Positions 50,392 through 60,742 of a DNA stretch of 64,000 bases are shown here, in pieces. The stretch comes from CAVYHJ01 sp963768165 [NCBI: uncultured bacterium] (GTDB taxonomy: Bacteria; UBP4; UBA4092). Both the position numbers and the translations under genes were made by a program. Where the stretch lies: NCBI GenBank assembly GCA_963768165.1, contig CAVYHJ010000003.1, forward strand, positions 434,001 through 498,000. Direction: 5' to 3'. The stretch's first letter is position 1. Every line of letters starts with the position of its first letter. The notes beneath the pieces are model-generated. The model was given only the letters and a program-made list of their open reading frames with translations, searched no databases and was not told the origin of the DNA.

Positions 50392-51820
50392 TCAAAATTT
50401 AGTGATAAAGAAAACGCCATTATTAAACACTGTTGAATGTTTTTTAAACATTGCATTCAGTAATTGTTTTTGCAATTCGTTTTTAAAATCACTATTAATA
50501 CCCACAATATATTGAGCGCCCGTTTGGATTCTTTCTTCTAAAAAGGACTGATTAATCCCATCTGGAAATGCATGCCATCCTTTTCTATGTGAAAGATACA
50601 GAATGGTAGGATCATAGTTATCAAGCTATGAAAGTGCATTCTTTTCGGTTTTATTTATTGTTGAAGATATTAAGGTAAAATAAATTGAATTGAAATCTTG
50701 GATTTTCCTCTTTCATTAGAGAAAAAATCTAAAAGTGCATAAAACAAGATAGAAACCAAACATAGAAAGAAAATGATAAGTCCGAGAAAGTATCGCAGAT
50801 TTTCCAATGGTATAATAACGGTTAACTTTTCCTATAAAACCATACTGAATAAAAATCGAGATGATAAAAATCATGAACATAATTACCTTTATAGAAAATA
50901 AAATAACCAAAATAGATAGTATTCAGAAATCAAACAATTTTTCATGTGGTCATTCTGCTTTAGCAGTGACCCCCATATAAATATAAAAAATTTTGCAATC
51001 TGTAAGTGTCTATTAGCGATACGAGTGAATAAAATTCTACTCCAATATTCAAGGAAATAATAAAATCCCAATTACCCCATTTGTCTGTGCCATACTCCCA
51101 TATTCCAAATGTAAAACTTTGGTGTAGAAGAAGTTGATGTGCGTGGTAATACCAGGCAATCACAGGAATCAACACTACAAAGCTATACAACCATAAAGAC
51201 CATTGAAATAGGACTCTCGTTTTAAATTTTAGACAGGCAATATATAAGAGAGGCAATCCCAAATACAGAGTAGGTATTTTTAATAAACATGCTAATGTTA
51301 TAAAACCAGACGATAAAAGGAAATCTTGCCAACTTTCCGAATCTGCCCATTTTAAAAAAAAGTATATTCCTAAAATGGATGACATCAAGATTGCTGATTC
51401 AGGCATAAACGCTCTGCCAAAGAAGACAAGTGAAGGAAGGATAGCAAACAGAAAACATGACCACAAGGCTGTTATTTCGTCAATAATTTTCCGAACCAAT
51501 AAATATAGAAAATAATTGGTAATTATTGAAAATACAATTGAGAGAAATCTCCCGATAGATTCATAAACTCCACATAATTTATAGAGCAAAGCAACAACAA
51601 ACGGATAAATCGGGAACTCTGTTTCAACATAACCGGGTGAGTTCCCACCCCAGTCAATTTGTGGATACGAAAACTTATAACCGTTTTCATAATAATTTCT
51701 TGCAATTGCCGCTGTATCTGTTTGTCTCCACGAATGGTTGCCAATCAACGGAGACATTATATTGTAAATTCGTACGATAAAAGTTAATACCAATAAATAA
51801 AATATCGCATATTTCTTCAT
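50392..51820 (-). pseudogene. Decayed GT39/ArnT-like polyprenyl-phosphate-sugar glycosyltransferase
   Basis: The first 260 codons (51820 to about 51040) are intact: a membrane protein with NHSWRQTDTAAIARNYY and YVETEFPIYPF, typical of GT39-type enzymes with the catalytic acidic residues in the first loops. From about 51040 the family pattern jumps between frames: RILFTRIANRH, then KGNYVHDFYHLDFYSVW (the HxYYH-like loop), then GKSAILSRTYHF. It ends in a clear tail YDPTILYLSHRKGWHAFPDG...NNGVFFITKF to the stop at 50392, with an in-frame TAG just before. The total span, about 476 codons, equals a full family member. At least three frame changes and one stop make function unlikely; the open part 50960-51820 may still be read. 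AT-rich. Confidence 0.75.
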
Positions 51821-51910
51821 TAGATTATTATTTCACTCCCCTATTGCGACTAAAAGGATTATCTATATTAAGGGTTCACAATGAGTTCATCTCTCGTATC
51901 TGTTGAACGT

Positions 51911-52312
51911 TTAGTTTTTGCTCGAGATAATCTCAATCGCTTTTCCAGGTTCAATCCATCTGAAGATTTTACTGATGGAGACAGTGTAGGAGTTAAGGTG
52001 GAGATACCATTGTCCGTTTTCTTCGAGGACGTCACCTTTTTTACTTTTTTTAGATATGGGGACACAGGCATCGGCAACACAGGCGAGAATAGATTTATCA
52101 GTGACTTGCAAATGCGCCTCCGGTCCAAAGATTAGTTTCATCGTGGAGTCATTAATATAAATTTCCGTAGAATCTTTCAATAATACGGATACCGTGACCG
52201 GTTTTGCCGTATCTACCGTAACAGAAATTTGCGTCATGACTTGTCCTCCATAAACTGCCCTCAGTGCACAAAAAAATAACAGTAAAATGAAATATTTTAC
52301 CCCATTTCTCAT
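51911..52312 (-). CDS. Small exported hypothetical protein
   Basis: 133 residues from ATG 52312, which gives a clean signal peptide (GVKYFILLLFFCALRAVYG); upstream in-frame codons to 52408 would bury it. The mature part is beta-rich (ISVTVDTAKPVTVSVLLKDSTEIYIND), with a pair of cysteines in ILACVADACVPI that could form a disulfide. Family not recognised. TATAAT ends 6 bp before the ATG and no ribosome site fits, so the message may be leaderless. Divergent from the GT2 gene at 52380. Confidence 0.6.
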   Translation of the reverse strand: MRNGVKYFILLLFFCALRAVYGGQVMTQISVTVDTAKPVTVSVLLKDSTEIYINDSTMKLIFGPEAHLQVTDKSILACVADACVPISKKSKKGDVLEENGQWYLHLNSYTVSISKIFRWIEPGKAIEIISSKN

Positions 52313-52379
52313 ACCCCTATTATATATCATAACCAGTCGGTGCTTGTCATTTCTTGGGCGTATGTGATAATTATAATCA

Positions 52380-53132
52380 ATGCCGGAATCTAACAAAACG
52401 ACAGACATAATTCACCTTTCCGTGGTGATTCCTTGTTATAATGAGGTAAAACGCATAGGGAAAACATTGGAGCGAATGATTGAATATCTCAATCAACAAC
52501 CCTATGGTAATGAAATTCGCGTCATCAATGACGGGAGTGACGATGGGACAGAGAAAGTCTGTCAATCGTTCCAAGGACAGCATCCCCGTCTCTACATTAA
52601 CAATATATTCAAAAATCATGGGAAAGGATATGCCGTGCAGGTCGGGATGTTGACGGCAAAGGGAGAATATGTTTTGTTTTCCGATGCTGATTTATCTACA
52701 CCAATTGAAGAAGTTGAAAAATTGTTTCGAGCATTGGAAAAGGAAAATGCGGATATTGCCATCGGTTCACGCAGTTTGCCCGATTCGCAGGTTATACAAC
52801 ATCAACCCTGGTACCGGGAGATGATGGGTAAGACTTTTAATAAATTTGTGCAGAGATGGGCAGTTCCGGGAATTATTGATACGCAATGTGGATTCAAGTT
52901 ATTTAAACAGAGTGTGGTTAACCAGTTATTTACCCGGCAAAAACTTTGGGGGTTCGCGTTTGATGTAGAAATATTATATATTGCCAAAAAGTTGGGATAT
53001 AGAATTGTGGAAGTCCCCATACGTTGGGAAAATTCCCCAACCTCCAAGGTGAATCCGATTGTAGATTCTACCCGAATGTTAATCGAACTCAGCCGAATTC
53101 GTAAGTATCACACTGGCTTGGATAAAGATTGA
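52380..53132 (+). CDS. GT2 glycosyltransferase, dolichyl-phosphate beta-glucosyltransferase-like
   Basis: Transfers a sugar from a nucleotide sugar to a polyprenyl phosphate. 250 residues of GT-A fold: LSVVIPCYNEVKRIGKTL, INDGSDDGT, NHGKGYAVQVGM, the metal-binding DADLSTP, IGSRSL and DTQCGFKLFK. These features fit the ALG5/DPG synthase branch. No ribosome site is evident. The next gene starts within or just after its stop codon, so this enzyme and the large YfhO-type protein are probably coupled. Confidence 0.88.
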   Translation: MPESNKTTDIIHLSVVIPCYNEVKRIGKTLERMIEYLNQQPYGNEIRVINDGSDDGTEKVCQSFQGQHPRLYINNIFKNHGKGYAVQVGMLTAKGEYVLFSDADLSTPIEEVEKLFRALEKENADIAIGSRSLPDSQVIQHQPWYREMMGKTFNKFVQRWAVPGIIDTQCGFKLFKQSVVNQLFTRQKLWGFAFDVEILYIAKKLGYRIVEVPIRWENSPTSKVNPIVDSTRMLIELSRIRKYHTGLDKD

Positions 53133-53140
53133 GTATAAGC

Positions 53141-56100
53141 ATGACCTCTCTTTCTACCCATAATCGCTTGGATTCCTGTTGGGACATCCGGCCTGTTTAT
53201 AAAGAACTTCTCGTATTTTTCTTCTTCATCGCTATTGTCTGTTGGTTTTTTCCTGCCATGGTTTATCAAGGTCAAATCCCTAATGGCGGGGATGTTAACG
53301 GGTTATATTATCCGCAAATGAAATTCCTTGGTGATGAACTCCGTTCCGGCAGATTTCCACTTTGGAATCCGTTTATTTTTTCTGGTACGCCATTCTTTGC
53401 CAATCCCCACACAGGTTCAGCACATCTCTTTCACTTAATCCTTTTTGCCCTATTTCCTGCGGAACGTGCATTCGGGTTGGATATCGCGTTGCATTTTGTA
53501 TTGGCAGGCTGGTTCGTGTATCTCCTAGTCAGATGTTATGGAGTCTCCCGTCCCGCCGCCGTACTCTCTGGAATCTGTTTTATGTTTAGTCAATTTGTGG
53601 TAACGAAAATATTGATTCCACGTGGATTTTTCTCTGCGCCATTCTTCCCTTTAATGCTTTATGGAATCGAGCGGGTAATCCAAAAACGCAATTTCAGTTC
53701 CTTTTTAATTTGTTCTATCGCTGCCGCACTACTGTTGCTTTGCGGAGATCCACAAACCGTTTATATTGTCCTGCTCACTTCCCTTATTTATCTCGTCGGG
53801 AGAATATTCAGTGAATATTTTAAATATGAAATCCGTGAAAATCTAAAACTGCCTTGGAGATTTACGGGTAACATCTTATATATATTGTTTATTTTCAGCC
53901 TGATTGGATATGGGGTTATAAAAGTCCTCAATGTCGAAATGAAAGGACTCTCTATTGCAGTTGTTCTTTTGATGATTCTGATATTTTGTTATTCATTGGT
54001 GACACGAATCAAAAAAATAGGTTTTGAATGGCGAAACTTATTTTCCACAAGCGGAATATTGGTACTTGCGCTCATGGCAGGTTTGGGACTTGCCGCCGTT
54101 CAAATAGTTCCTGCTATAAAATTATTACCGACAACAGTACGGGCAGGTTTTCCAGAATCTGATTATTTCCGGATGATCATGTTTCCACAATTATGGATTG
54201 CAATTATTCATGATTTCTTTACCGGCTGGGGTATGGGAGATTTTGAAATCAGTACCTATATCGGTACGATTCCCATCTTCTTGATGATTGCGGCATTGTT
54301 TCTACCTGGACAAGAAAAGACTTTTCGCCGCTTTCAATTTATTTTTGTTATTCTATCCATCTGGTCATTATCTTTGGTTTTTGGTGAAAAGGATATCGTA
54401 AGGTTTTTTATTCATCATATTCCAATATTCTCCACGTTTTTTGTATTGCATCGGTATTTGATCGTTTATGTATTGTCGGCATCCATTCTTGCCGGATTTG
54501 CTTTTGAACGTTTCATTCAATTTAAGTCTGCTATTCCAACTCCCTCCGTTTCATTATTTGGGTTTCTTCTTTTTTGCGCCGGATTCATAGTTTTCTGGAA
54601 TATTATCGGTTTGTCAACCAGCAGTTACAGATTTCTTCCAGCGGTTATATTGATTTTTCTTTATTTGTTATCATCTCCGCGTTTGTTTCCCCATTGGTTA
54701 TTTACATTAGCAATTATTTCCGGTACTCTCTTTGAATTAACACCGCAATCCGCGAGTTATTCTACAGATATGATGTATATTTCACCCCAAAAATTATACC
54801 CACCCACCCAAGTTTCTCAATTTTTGCGGAAAGACTCAACTTTATTCCGGTATTTTAGTGTGGAAGATACAACGCACCATGCCCCAACCAATAAACCACC
54901 ACACCTATCTAATTTGTTGCTTCCCAACACGGCTGCCGTTTATCGTGATTATGATACCCAGGGTTTCGATCCCATTTTCTTGAACTCCTACCGCGAACTG
55001 ATTCAGCGGATAAATCAAAATCAACCTCAACGAAACCCTTATGATGATCCCTTGCACTATGCCATTATTAATCCTTCCGATTCTCCTTTAATATCTTTAC
55101 TCAATGTGAAATACGTAATTTCCGAAATGCCTTTGGACCTGACACATTATCATTTATTGCTCGATAGGGGAGAACAGGTCTATCTCAATGACCGATTTGT
55201 TCCGCGAGCTTTTCTCGTTCACCGGATAAAAATTAGCCGGGATGAAAATATAAACTGGCAATGGGTACAATCCCAGGATTTTAATCCGACTCAAACCGTG
55301 GTTCTAAATGAGAATTTGGGTAAATTGACCGAACAACGTTCCAATGAAATCGGCACTACAGGAAAGAAATTTTCTTCCGCACACAGTATTCGTGTTCAAA
55401 GTGAGAGTCCAACAGCGGGAAACGAGGTTCATATTTGGGTGGATAACCAGGATATTGTAGATAATCTACCGGGATATACTATTGCCGTTGTGAATCCCGA
55501 AACTGTAGAATTGGAATCCGTCAAGAATTTTCGTACGGACAGTTCACCGGAGGAGGTTATGCAAATGGTGCAATTAATTTCTTCAATTGATACCGGAAAA
55601 ATGGTAGTAGTCGCGTCGCGGGGTAACACGAATCAGTTTATGACGATGAGTATCATGTCTACGTTTCAATCTATTGGCGCAAAAGGAATAGTAACTCCAT
55701 ATAGTGAACAAAGCTGTACTCATGTGATACTCGGTATTAAAGGGTCGTTGCCGGGACAGGCGATGGAATTGGAAAATCTGCCAAAGGCAGAACTCTCGAT
55801 CCCTTACAGCATTCCTGCTGTGTACCGATATGATAGTGAAGATTCCACAATGTCCGGTGAATCAGATTCTGTCACGATTACAAAATACTTACCCAATAGG
55901 ATTCGTTGTCGAACTTCTTCCTCGATTTCGGGAATATTAGTATTAAGTGAAATATACGAAAAAGGGTGGCAGGTCTATGTTGACAATCTGCACGGTACAC
56001 TGGCGCGTGGAGATGGAATTTTACGTGCGGTCTATGTTTCAAAAGGAAATCATACGATTGACTTGGTCTATTGGCCGGAAGGGTTGACTTGGGGAATCAT

Positions 56101-56233
56101 TGTCACATCGACAACTCTGCTATTGTTGCTTTGCGCTATTGGTATTAGAATAGGTGTTCTTTTGAAAAAACGTAAAATCATTAAACAAGAACAAAAGCTA
56201 ATTGAAAAAGTTGAAAAGAAAACTAATTCTTAA
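53141..56233 (+). CDS. Giant YfhO-family membrane protein with ILEI-like domain
   Basis: Up to 1034 residues. The N-terminal 540 residues hold about a dozen hydrophobic segments with the YfhO start pattern ([41 protein letters not shown]). The extracytoplasmic part (about 560-1000) includes, at about 780-883, an ILEI/FAM3-type domain: [40 protein letters not shown] and [12 protein letters not shown] last membrane segment and a basic tail ([11 protein letters not shown]) end it. YfhO proteins are tied to glycosylation of wall or membrane polymers. TTG at 53129 overlapping the upstream stop (TTGA) is an alternative start. Confidence 0.85.
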   Translation: MTSLSTHNRLDSCWDIRPVYKELLVFFFFIAIVCWFFPAMVYQGQIPNGGDVNGLYYPQMKFLGDELRSGRFPLWNPFIFSGTPFFANPHTGSAHLFHLILFALFPAERAFGLDIALHFVLAGWFVYLLVRCYGVSRPAAVLSGICFMFSQFVVTKILIPRGFFSAPFFPLMLYGIERVIQKRNFSSFLICSIAAALLLLCGDPQTVYIVLLTSLIYLVGRIFSEYFKYEIRENLKLPWRFTGNILYILFIFSLIGYGVIKVLNVEMKGLSIAVVLLMILIFCYSLVTRIKKIGFEWRNLFSTSGILVLALMAGLGLAAVQIVPAIKLLPTTVRAGFPESDYFRMIMFPQLWIAIIHDFFTGWGMGDFEISTYIGTIPIFLMIAALFLPGQEKTFRRFQFIFVILSIWSLSLVFGEKDIVRFFIHHIPIFSTFFVLHRYLIVYVLSASILAGFAFERFIQFKSAIPTPSVSLFGFLLFCAGFIVFWNIIGLSTSSYRFLPAVILIFLYLLSSPRLFPHWLFTLAIISGTLFELTPQSASYSTDMMYISPQKLYPPTQVSQFLRKDSTLFRYFSVEDTTHHAPTNKPPHLSNLLLPNTAAVYRDYDTQGFDPIFLNSYRELIQRINQNQPQRNPYDDPLHYAIINPSDSPLISLLNVKYVISEMPLDLTHYHLLLDRGEQVYLNDRFVPRAFLVHRIKISRDENINWQWVQSQDFNPTQTVVLNENLGKLTEQRSNEIGTTGKKFSSAHSIRVQSESPTAGNEVHIWVDNQDIVDNLPGYTIAVVNPETVELESVKNFRTDSSPEEVMQMVQLISSIDTGKMVVVASRGNTNQFMTMSIMSTFQSIGAKGIVTPYSEQSCTHVILGIKGSLPGQAMELENLPKAELSIPYSIPAVYRYDSEDSTMSGESDSVTITKYLPNRIRCRTSSSISGILVLSEIYEKGWQVYVDNLHGTLARGDGILRAVYVSKGNHTIDLVYWPEGLTWGIIVTSTTLLLLLCAIGIRIGVLLKKRKIIKQEQKLIEKVEKKTNS

Positions 56234-56250
56234 TATTTAATTATTTCTAT

Positions 56251-56928
56251 ATGAAAATATCCATCATCGTCCCGGTCTTTAATGAACAAAATACGGTGGA
56301 AAAACTAATTCAAGCGGTTCGTAAGGTGCCGCTGGATAAAGAAATTATTGTAGTCAATGACGGGTCGTCTGATGACACGAGGCAGATTGTGGAAAAATTA
56401 AAACCGCTGGTAGACCATGTATTGCATCATGAAACAAACCAGGGGAAAGGGGCGGCCATCCGTACCGGCTTGCAGGCAGCGACCGGAGACTATGTTCTCA
56501 TTCAAGACGCCGATTTGGAATATGATCCGGAAGATTATGTAAAATTGCTCCGTCCTATAGAAAAAGGCTGGGGACAGGTGGTGTATGGTTCACGATTTAC
56601 AGGCGACCATCGCAACATGTTATTTCATCACTGGATGGGGAATCGGTTTTTAACACTGGTTACCAATATTCTTTACAATACGACACTCTCCGATATGGAG
56701 ACTTGTTATAAGTTAATCTCTACAGATATTATTAAATCTCTCAAACTTCGCTCCAACCGTTTTGGGTTTGAACCGGAAGTTACCGCCAAAATTCTCAAAC
56801 GCAAAATCCGTATTTACGAAGTTCCCATCTCGTATGCCGGTCGTGAATTCCACGAAGGTAAAAAAATCAGATGGACCGATGGTCTCACCGCCCTCGGTCT
56901 CCTCCTCTGGTGCCGTTTTTTCGATTAA
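56251..56928 (+). CDS. GT2 glycosyltransferase, polyprenyl-phosphate mannosyltransferase-like
   Basis: 225 residues of GT-A fold like DPM1: [40 protein letters not shown], the metal-binding [16 protein letters not shown] and DMETCYKL. It would make a polyprenyl-phosphate sugar that a GT39-type or YfhO-type membrane enzyme can use. It lies 17 bp after the YfhO gene without a ribosome site, so the three genes from 52380 form a likely operon. Confidence 0.9.
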   Translation: MKISIIVPVFNEQNTVEKLIQAVRKVPLDKEIIVVNDGSSDDTRQIVEKLKPLVDHVLHHETNQGKGAAIRTGLQAATGDYVLIQDADLEYDPEDYVKLLRPIEKGWGQVVYGSRFTGDHRNMLFHHWMGNRFLTLVTNILYNTTLSDMETCYKLISTDIIKSLKLRSNRFGFEPEVTAKILKRKIRIYEVPISYAGREFHEGKKIRWTDGLTALGLLLWCRFFD

Positions 56929-56955
56929 AAATTAACTGCTTTTCTACCCTATTTC

Positions 56956-56985
56956 TTGACAATAGTTGTCAATATTGCATAAAAT
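56956..56985 (+). promoter_or_regulatory. Promoter with overlapping dyad for secreted propeller protein
   Basis: TTGACA (56956-56961), an 18-bp spacer and TAAAAT (56980-56985). The -35 box is one half of a perfect dyad TTGACAA-TAG-TTGTCAA (56956-56972), which could be an operator. Confidence 0.55.
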
Positions 56986-57007
56986 ATTTTGGCGAGGAGG
57001 AAATAAG

Positions 57008-60000
57008 ATGAAAAACATTTTCCGATATGTAATAGGTTTGGTTCTAGTATCTATTTTCAGTAATTCTTCGGTACATGCCTGGGAGATATTGAATGGGGTA
57101 GGAGTGTGCACGGTTCCCAATCCTACAAGTTATTTTACATATCCATTGGTAACCCCGGATGGACAAGGCGGAGTCATCGTCGCATGGTCTGACCAGCGTT
57201 CTGGAGGGGCGGGAACCAATTATGATGTCTATGCCCAACGTCTGGATACTCATGGAAATGCCTTATGGACACCCAACGGGGTCGCAATTTGTACTGCCGA
57301 TAATTTGCAATATGTAGTCGCGATGACCAGCGATGGGCAAGGCGGAGCTGTCATTTTATGGCAGGACAGCCGAAATGGGACGCATGTCTATGCTCAACGA
57401 GTTAATTCTCAAGGTTCGACATTATGGACCAACCAGGGTCTAGCGGTGTGCACTGCCGCTACCGACCAATTTCCCACCGATATGATTAGTGATGGAACCA
57501 CCATTACTATTGTCTGGCTTGATGGTCGAAATACCAATGGATATGGCGCGGATATCTATGCGCAAAAAATGGATTACAATGGGAATTTCCTATGGATGGT
57601 CAATGGAGTACCCGTTTGCGTTGAAGCCACCAATGCCTATCAAGAGTACCAGCCTCGTCTGGCGGACGATGGTCAGGGTGGAGTTATCTTTAGTTGGTAT
57701 GGGACTGCCACAGGCAATTCTGCCACGTGGGGTATTTATGCACAACTCTTGAACAGTCAAGGTTCTGCTCTCTGGTCACCCTCCTATGGCGTTCCCATGA
57801 AAGTCACCTACAACGACGGCAGTTATCCTCAGCAAATGGTTCCCGACGGAGCTGGCGGCGCATATATTGATTTTATAGACGGTCGTTTGGGAGCAGGATT
57901 AAATACGGTAATCATTCAACATGTCAATAGTGAAGGTTCAACGTTATTGGTCTTCAACGGGGTAGCCATCAGTACTGTTAATCAAGGTAATTCCAGTAAT
58001 CCAACTATGATAAGCGATGGGAATGGCGGAGCCATGATTAGCTGGCAGGAACCGCGTAACTATGCCAATAATATTTTTGTCCAGCGTATTAATAGTCAGG
58101 CATCTTCACTTTGGAACTATGGGGGCGTAAATATGTGTGCGGCCGATTGGGGTGCGACCAATCCTGTGATTTCCAGTGACAGCAATGGGGGCGCTATTGT
58201 GGTTTGGCAGGATTATCGGAATTTTAATACATCGGGGATATATACCCAACGGGTGAACGGTAATGGTTCCACCTTATGGACATATAATGGGGTGGAAATA
58301 TGCACCACGAATTATGACGATATTTATCCGTCTGTGTGTGCAGATGGATTGGGCGGAGCTTTCTTTGCATGGCAAGACCATCGGGATGACGCGAATTATT
58401 ATGTCTATGCCCAATCGATTTATTCCACAGGTTCCATTACTCTGCCTTACCCCGTCTTTTCCCAATTACCGAGTTTGAAATTATTTAATTCACAAAGTCT
58501 GGCAACTGCGTTTGATTTGTCCGATTACATCACAGTGACTCCTGCCACCACCTATTCAATAATCTCCAATTTCCAGTCATTAAGCACCCTGACCGGCAGT
58601 CTAGTGGGTGAAAATAGTTATGGCTCATCAACCGTAGGAACCAATATCTATGAAGCGGCCAATGAAAATGGATACAGCAACGCAACCAACGAAGTCAAAT
58701 ATTCCTATTATAAAATTTATAAACTTCCTCATGTGGGGCTAACCGCAGGTTCGTCATGGGATATCAATGTGGCGAAATATACGTATAATGAATTTGGTAG
58801 TGTTCTTGCGGCCGCTCTACCGGCTATTCCCGATATATTTCCGAATTATCCTCCGTCCTTTGGGAATGCCAGTGCCTTGATTGTGAGCGATACCACTTTG
58901 GTTTCGGCTGTTTGGTTGGACAGCACGAGTATTCGAATTACTTCTTCACCCACATATACGTCCGGAGGTCCGGTCAGCGTGGATGTGATTGCATCCATTT
59001 ACTCAAACCCTCCCTACGATGATATGGATAAAGAACGCATTTGGGTTTACCCCAATTTATTATCCAACAGTACCTTTAGCACTGCCAATGATACAGCAGT
59101 CTGGTCCCCGATGGAAATTCCACCGGGTAGGTCTACGATAGCCACGCAACAATGGATGCAGAGTTATACAGATTCTGCGGGAACTCAGGCCCAGGGCGTG
59201 TGGAAATTCACCTTTGCGGATGCCAATGGCGGAGTGAAATCAACCCCCAATACGGCTCATTGGATTAGCATAACCAATGGGGAATGGTATATTTACAGGA
59301 TACACTTAGTGGCGGATACTCCTAATAACACTCATCTGGCCTGCTTATATTGCTATACCAATCTTCCGGGGAGTGGAACGCAAACGGATATAGTCGGGAA
59401 CGTATTATTTGGCGTACCGACAGTGTGGACGTGGCAGGAAGCGCCCTTACTGGCGCATGGCAGTAGTACTACCGGCTATCCACAATTCCAATTCAAGGCG
59501 AATGGGGCAGGCAGTATCTATGTAGATGAGATCCAAATTATCAATGCCACTCCGGAATTAATGCAAGCGCGCAGTAACACCCATTCCCATTATCTCTATG
59601 GCCAATTTACTACGGGGAATGACACGACGGGCTGGGGACAGGAATTGTATTTTGGTGCAGTAAGCGCACCGAGCATCACGGTGAATAATGGGTTGGTCTT
59701 AAACTTTGCGGGAGCGGCACCTGGGTCCTCGGGTCAGGAAGGGATAAAATGGACCGCGAACAATGGAGTACAAGGACCGTTGCATGCGTATTCCTTCCCG
59801 GACAACGTAGGTCATCAAGTCGGTACCCAGTTGACGTTAAGTATCGTATCTGGCAATTTCAATACCTTAGGAATTGTCTTGGTAGCGGCGTATGGAACCG
59901 CGACGGCGGGGGATCAAGATATTGATAACCTAATCGCCGCGGCGGGTGTTGGAGTCTTGGTGAGTGGAAATTACTATGCCATAGGCGAGGCGCAATATCC

Positions 60001-60121
60001 TTACGCTCAGGGTCAATTTGGACTACGCAGTGATGCGGGAGGTATTTTAGAGGTCACTAACGTGGATGTGAATGTGGATAATGACGATCCGAATTTCGGA
60101 GACCCCACCCTCTTCCAGTAA
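57008..60121 (+). CDS. Large secreted protein with eight propeller-type repeats
   Basis: 1037 residues from ATG 57008 (GGAGGAAATAAG upstream), with a signal peptide ending near SSVHA. Residues about 20-470 hold eight repeats of DGxGGAxxxWQDxRN and a following YAQRVNSQGSTLWT strand, suggesting an eight-unit beta-propeller distinct from the kelch proteins. The centre (about 480-690) is beta-rich, and the C-terminal 350 residues (LLSNSTFSTANDTAVW, IYVDEIQIINATPE, LRSDAGGILEVTNVDV) resemble carbohydrate-binding jelly-roll modules. No sorting signal is evident. Function is probably surface binding. A perfect hairpin follows the stop codon. Confidence 0.82.
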   Translation: MKNIFRYVIGLVLVSIFSNSSVHAWEILNGVGVCTVPNPTSYFTYPLVTPDGQGGVIVAWSDQRSGGAGTNYDVYAQRLDTHGNALWTPNGVAICTADNLQYVVAMTSDGQGGAVILWQDSRNGTHVYAQRVNSQGSTLWTNQGLAVCTAATDQFPTDMISDGTTITIVWLDGRNTNGYGADIYAQKMDYNGNFLWMVNGVPVCVEATNAYQEYQPRLADDGQGGVIFSWYGTATGNSATWGIYAQLLNSQGSALWSPSYGVPMKVTYNDGSYPQQMVPDGAGGAYIDFIDGRLGAGLNTVIIQHVNSEGSTLLVFNGVAISTVNQGNSSNPTMISDGNGGAMISWQEPRNYANNIFVQRINSQASSLWNYGGVNMCAADWGATNPVISSDSNGGAIVVWQDYRNFNTSGIYTQRVNGNGSTLWTYNGVEICTTNYDDIYPSVCADGLGGAFFAWQDHRDDANYYVYAQSIYSTGSITLPYPVFSQLPSLKLFNSQSLATAFDLSDYITVTPATTYSIISNFQSLSTLTGSLVGENSYGSSTVGTNIYEAANENGYSNATNEVKYSYYKIYKLPHVGLTAGSSWDINVAKYTYNEFGSVLAAALPAIPDIFPNYPPSFGNASALIVSDTTLVSAVWLDSTSIRITSSPTYTSGGPVSVDVIASIYSNPPYDDMDKERIWVYPNLLSNSTFSTANDTAVWSPMEIPPGRSTIATQQWMQSYTDSAGTQAQGVWKFTFADANGGVKSTPNTAHWISITNGEWYIYRIHLVADTPNNTHLACLYCYTNLPGSGTQTDIVGNVLFGVPTVWTWQEAPLLAHGSSTTGYPQFQFKANGAGSIYVDEIQIINATPELMQARSNTHSHYLYGQFTTGNDTTGWGQELYFGAVSAPSITVNNGLVLNFAGAAPGSSGQEGIKWTANNGVQGPLHAYSFPDNVGHQVGTQLTLSIVSGNFNTLGIVLVAAYGTATAGDQDIDNLIAAAGVGVLVSGNYYAIGEAQYPYAQGQFGLRSDAGGILEVTNVDVNVDNDDPNFGDPTLFQ

Positions 60122-60128
60122 CCAGACC

Positions 60129-60161
60129 GGGATAAGACGTGAATTTTTCACGTCTTATCCC
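60129..60161 (+). terminator. Hairpin downstream of the propeller gene
   Basis: 15-bp perfect arms GGGATAAGACGTGAA (60129-60143) and its complement (60147-60161) with a 3-nt loop, starting 8 bp after the stop. The following sequence is CT-rich rather than a pure T-run, so termination efficiency is uncertain. Confidence 0.6.
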
Positions 60162-60742
60162 CCCTCTGTTCTCTCTTGGAAAATAATTGTTCCCTATAAC
60201 CATGGATTATCTCTAATAAAATCAATAATATATCCTGAAGTAAGTTCTCCCTGATTTATACCCATGGCCAACCTGCCATTCACTGAATATATCATGGAGC
60301 GTAATCGAATCGTAAGCGAACTCAAAGCGAAGTAAATACGGAGCAGGGATGAAGGAGATCGATCTCCTTCATCCCTGCCCTAGGGCTATCTAATTTAATT
60401 AACGTGGTAAACCTTGTCCTCAAAATCTCTTGTTGAGGATTGCCCTCGAATGTCCTTACCGAGGATATGTGGTGGGCTTTACAGTTTCTATCTTTTTTAA
60501 CCTTAAACCTGTTCTATATTTATTATACGTTTCTTTCTGATTTTGTCAAATATAAAAATATTTTTCTAAAAATTGTAATATAATGTCCTCGAAATGCCAC
60601 TACTGTAGTAGGAAAAGATATTTTTGGTTATGCCTAGACTCACACAGGCTTGACAAAGGTATTATAATTGTAATACATTACTCGCAGAAATAAGACTTGT
60701 AAGAAACAAGTCCCTTAGTGAGACAAGAAAAGAGGGTTAAAT
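60162..60742. other. Intergenic spacer with palindrome element and promoter
   Basis: No gene seen in about 580 bp. A stretch at 60315-60343 starting AGCGAACTCAAAGCGAA is related to 21875-21903 and runs into a perfect 36-bp palindrome (60343-60378). TTGACA at 60650 with TACATT at 60674-60679 (18-bp spacer) may be the promoter of the TPR gene, whose leader has a small hairpin GACTTGT/ACAAGTC (about 60693-60711). Confidence 0.55.
60343..60378. repeat. 36-bp perfect palindrome without loop
   Basis: Arms GCAGGGATGAAGGAGATC and its exact complement meet at 60360/60361. The centre GAAGGAGATCGATCTCCTTC resembles the hairpin at 17120-17153, which has GAACGAGA and TCTCGTTC. Confidence 0.85.

Noticed and set aside
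60129-60161. Certain rho-independent terminator
   Set aside because: The hairpin is perfect, but the expected T-run is replaced by CCCCTCTGTT, so it is listed only with moderate confidence.
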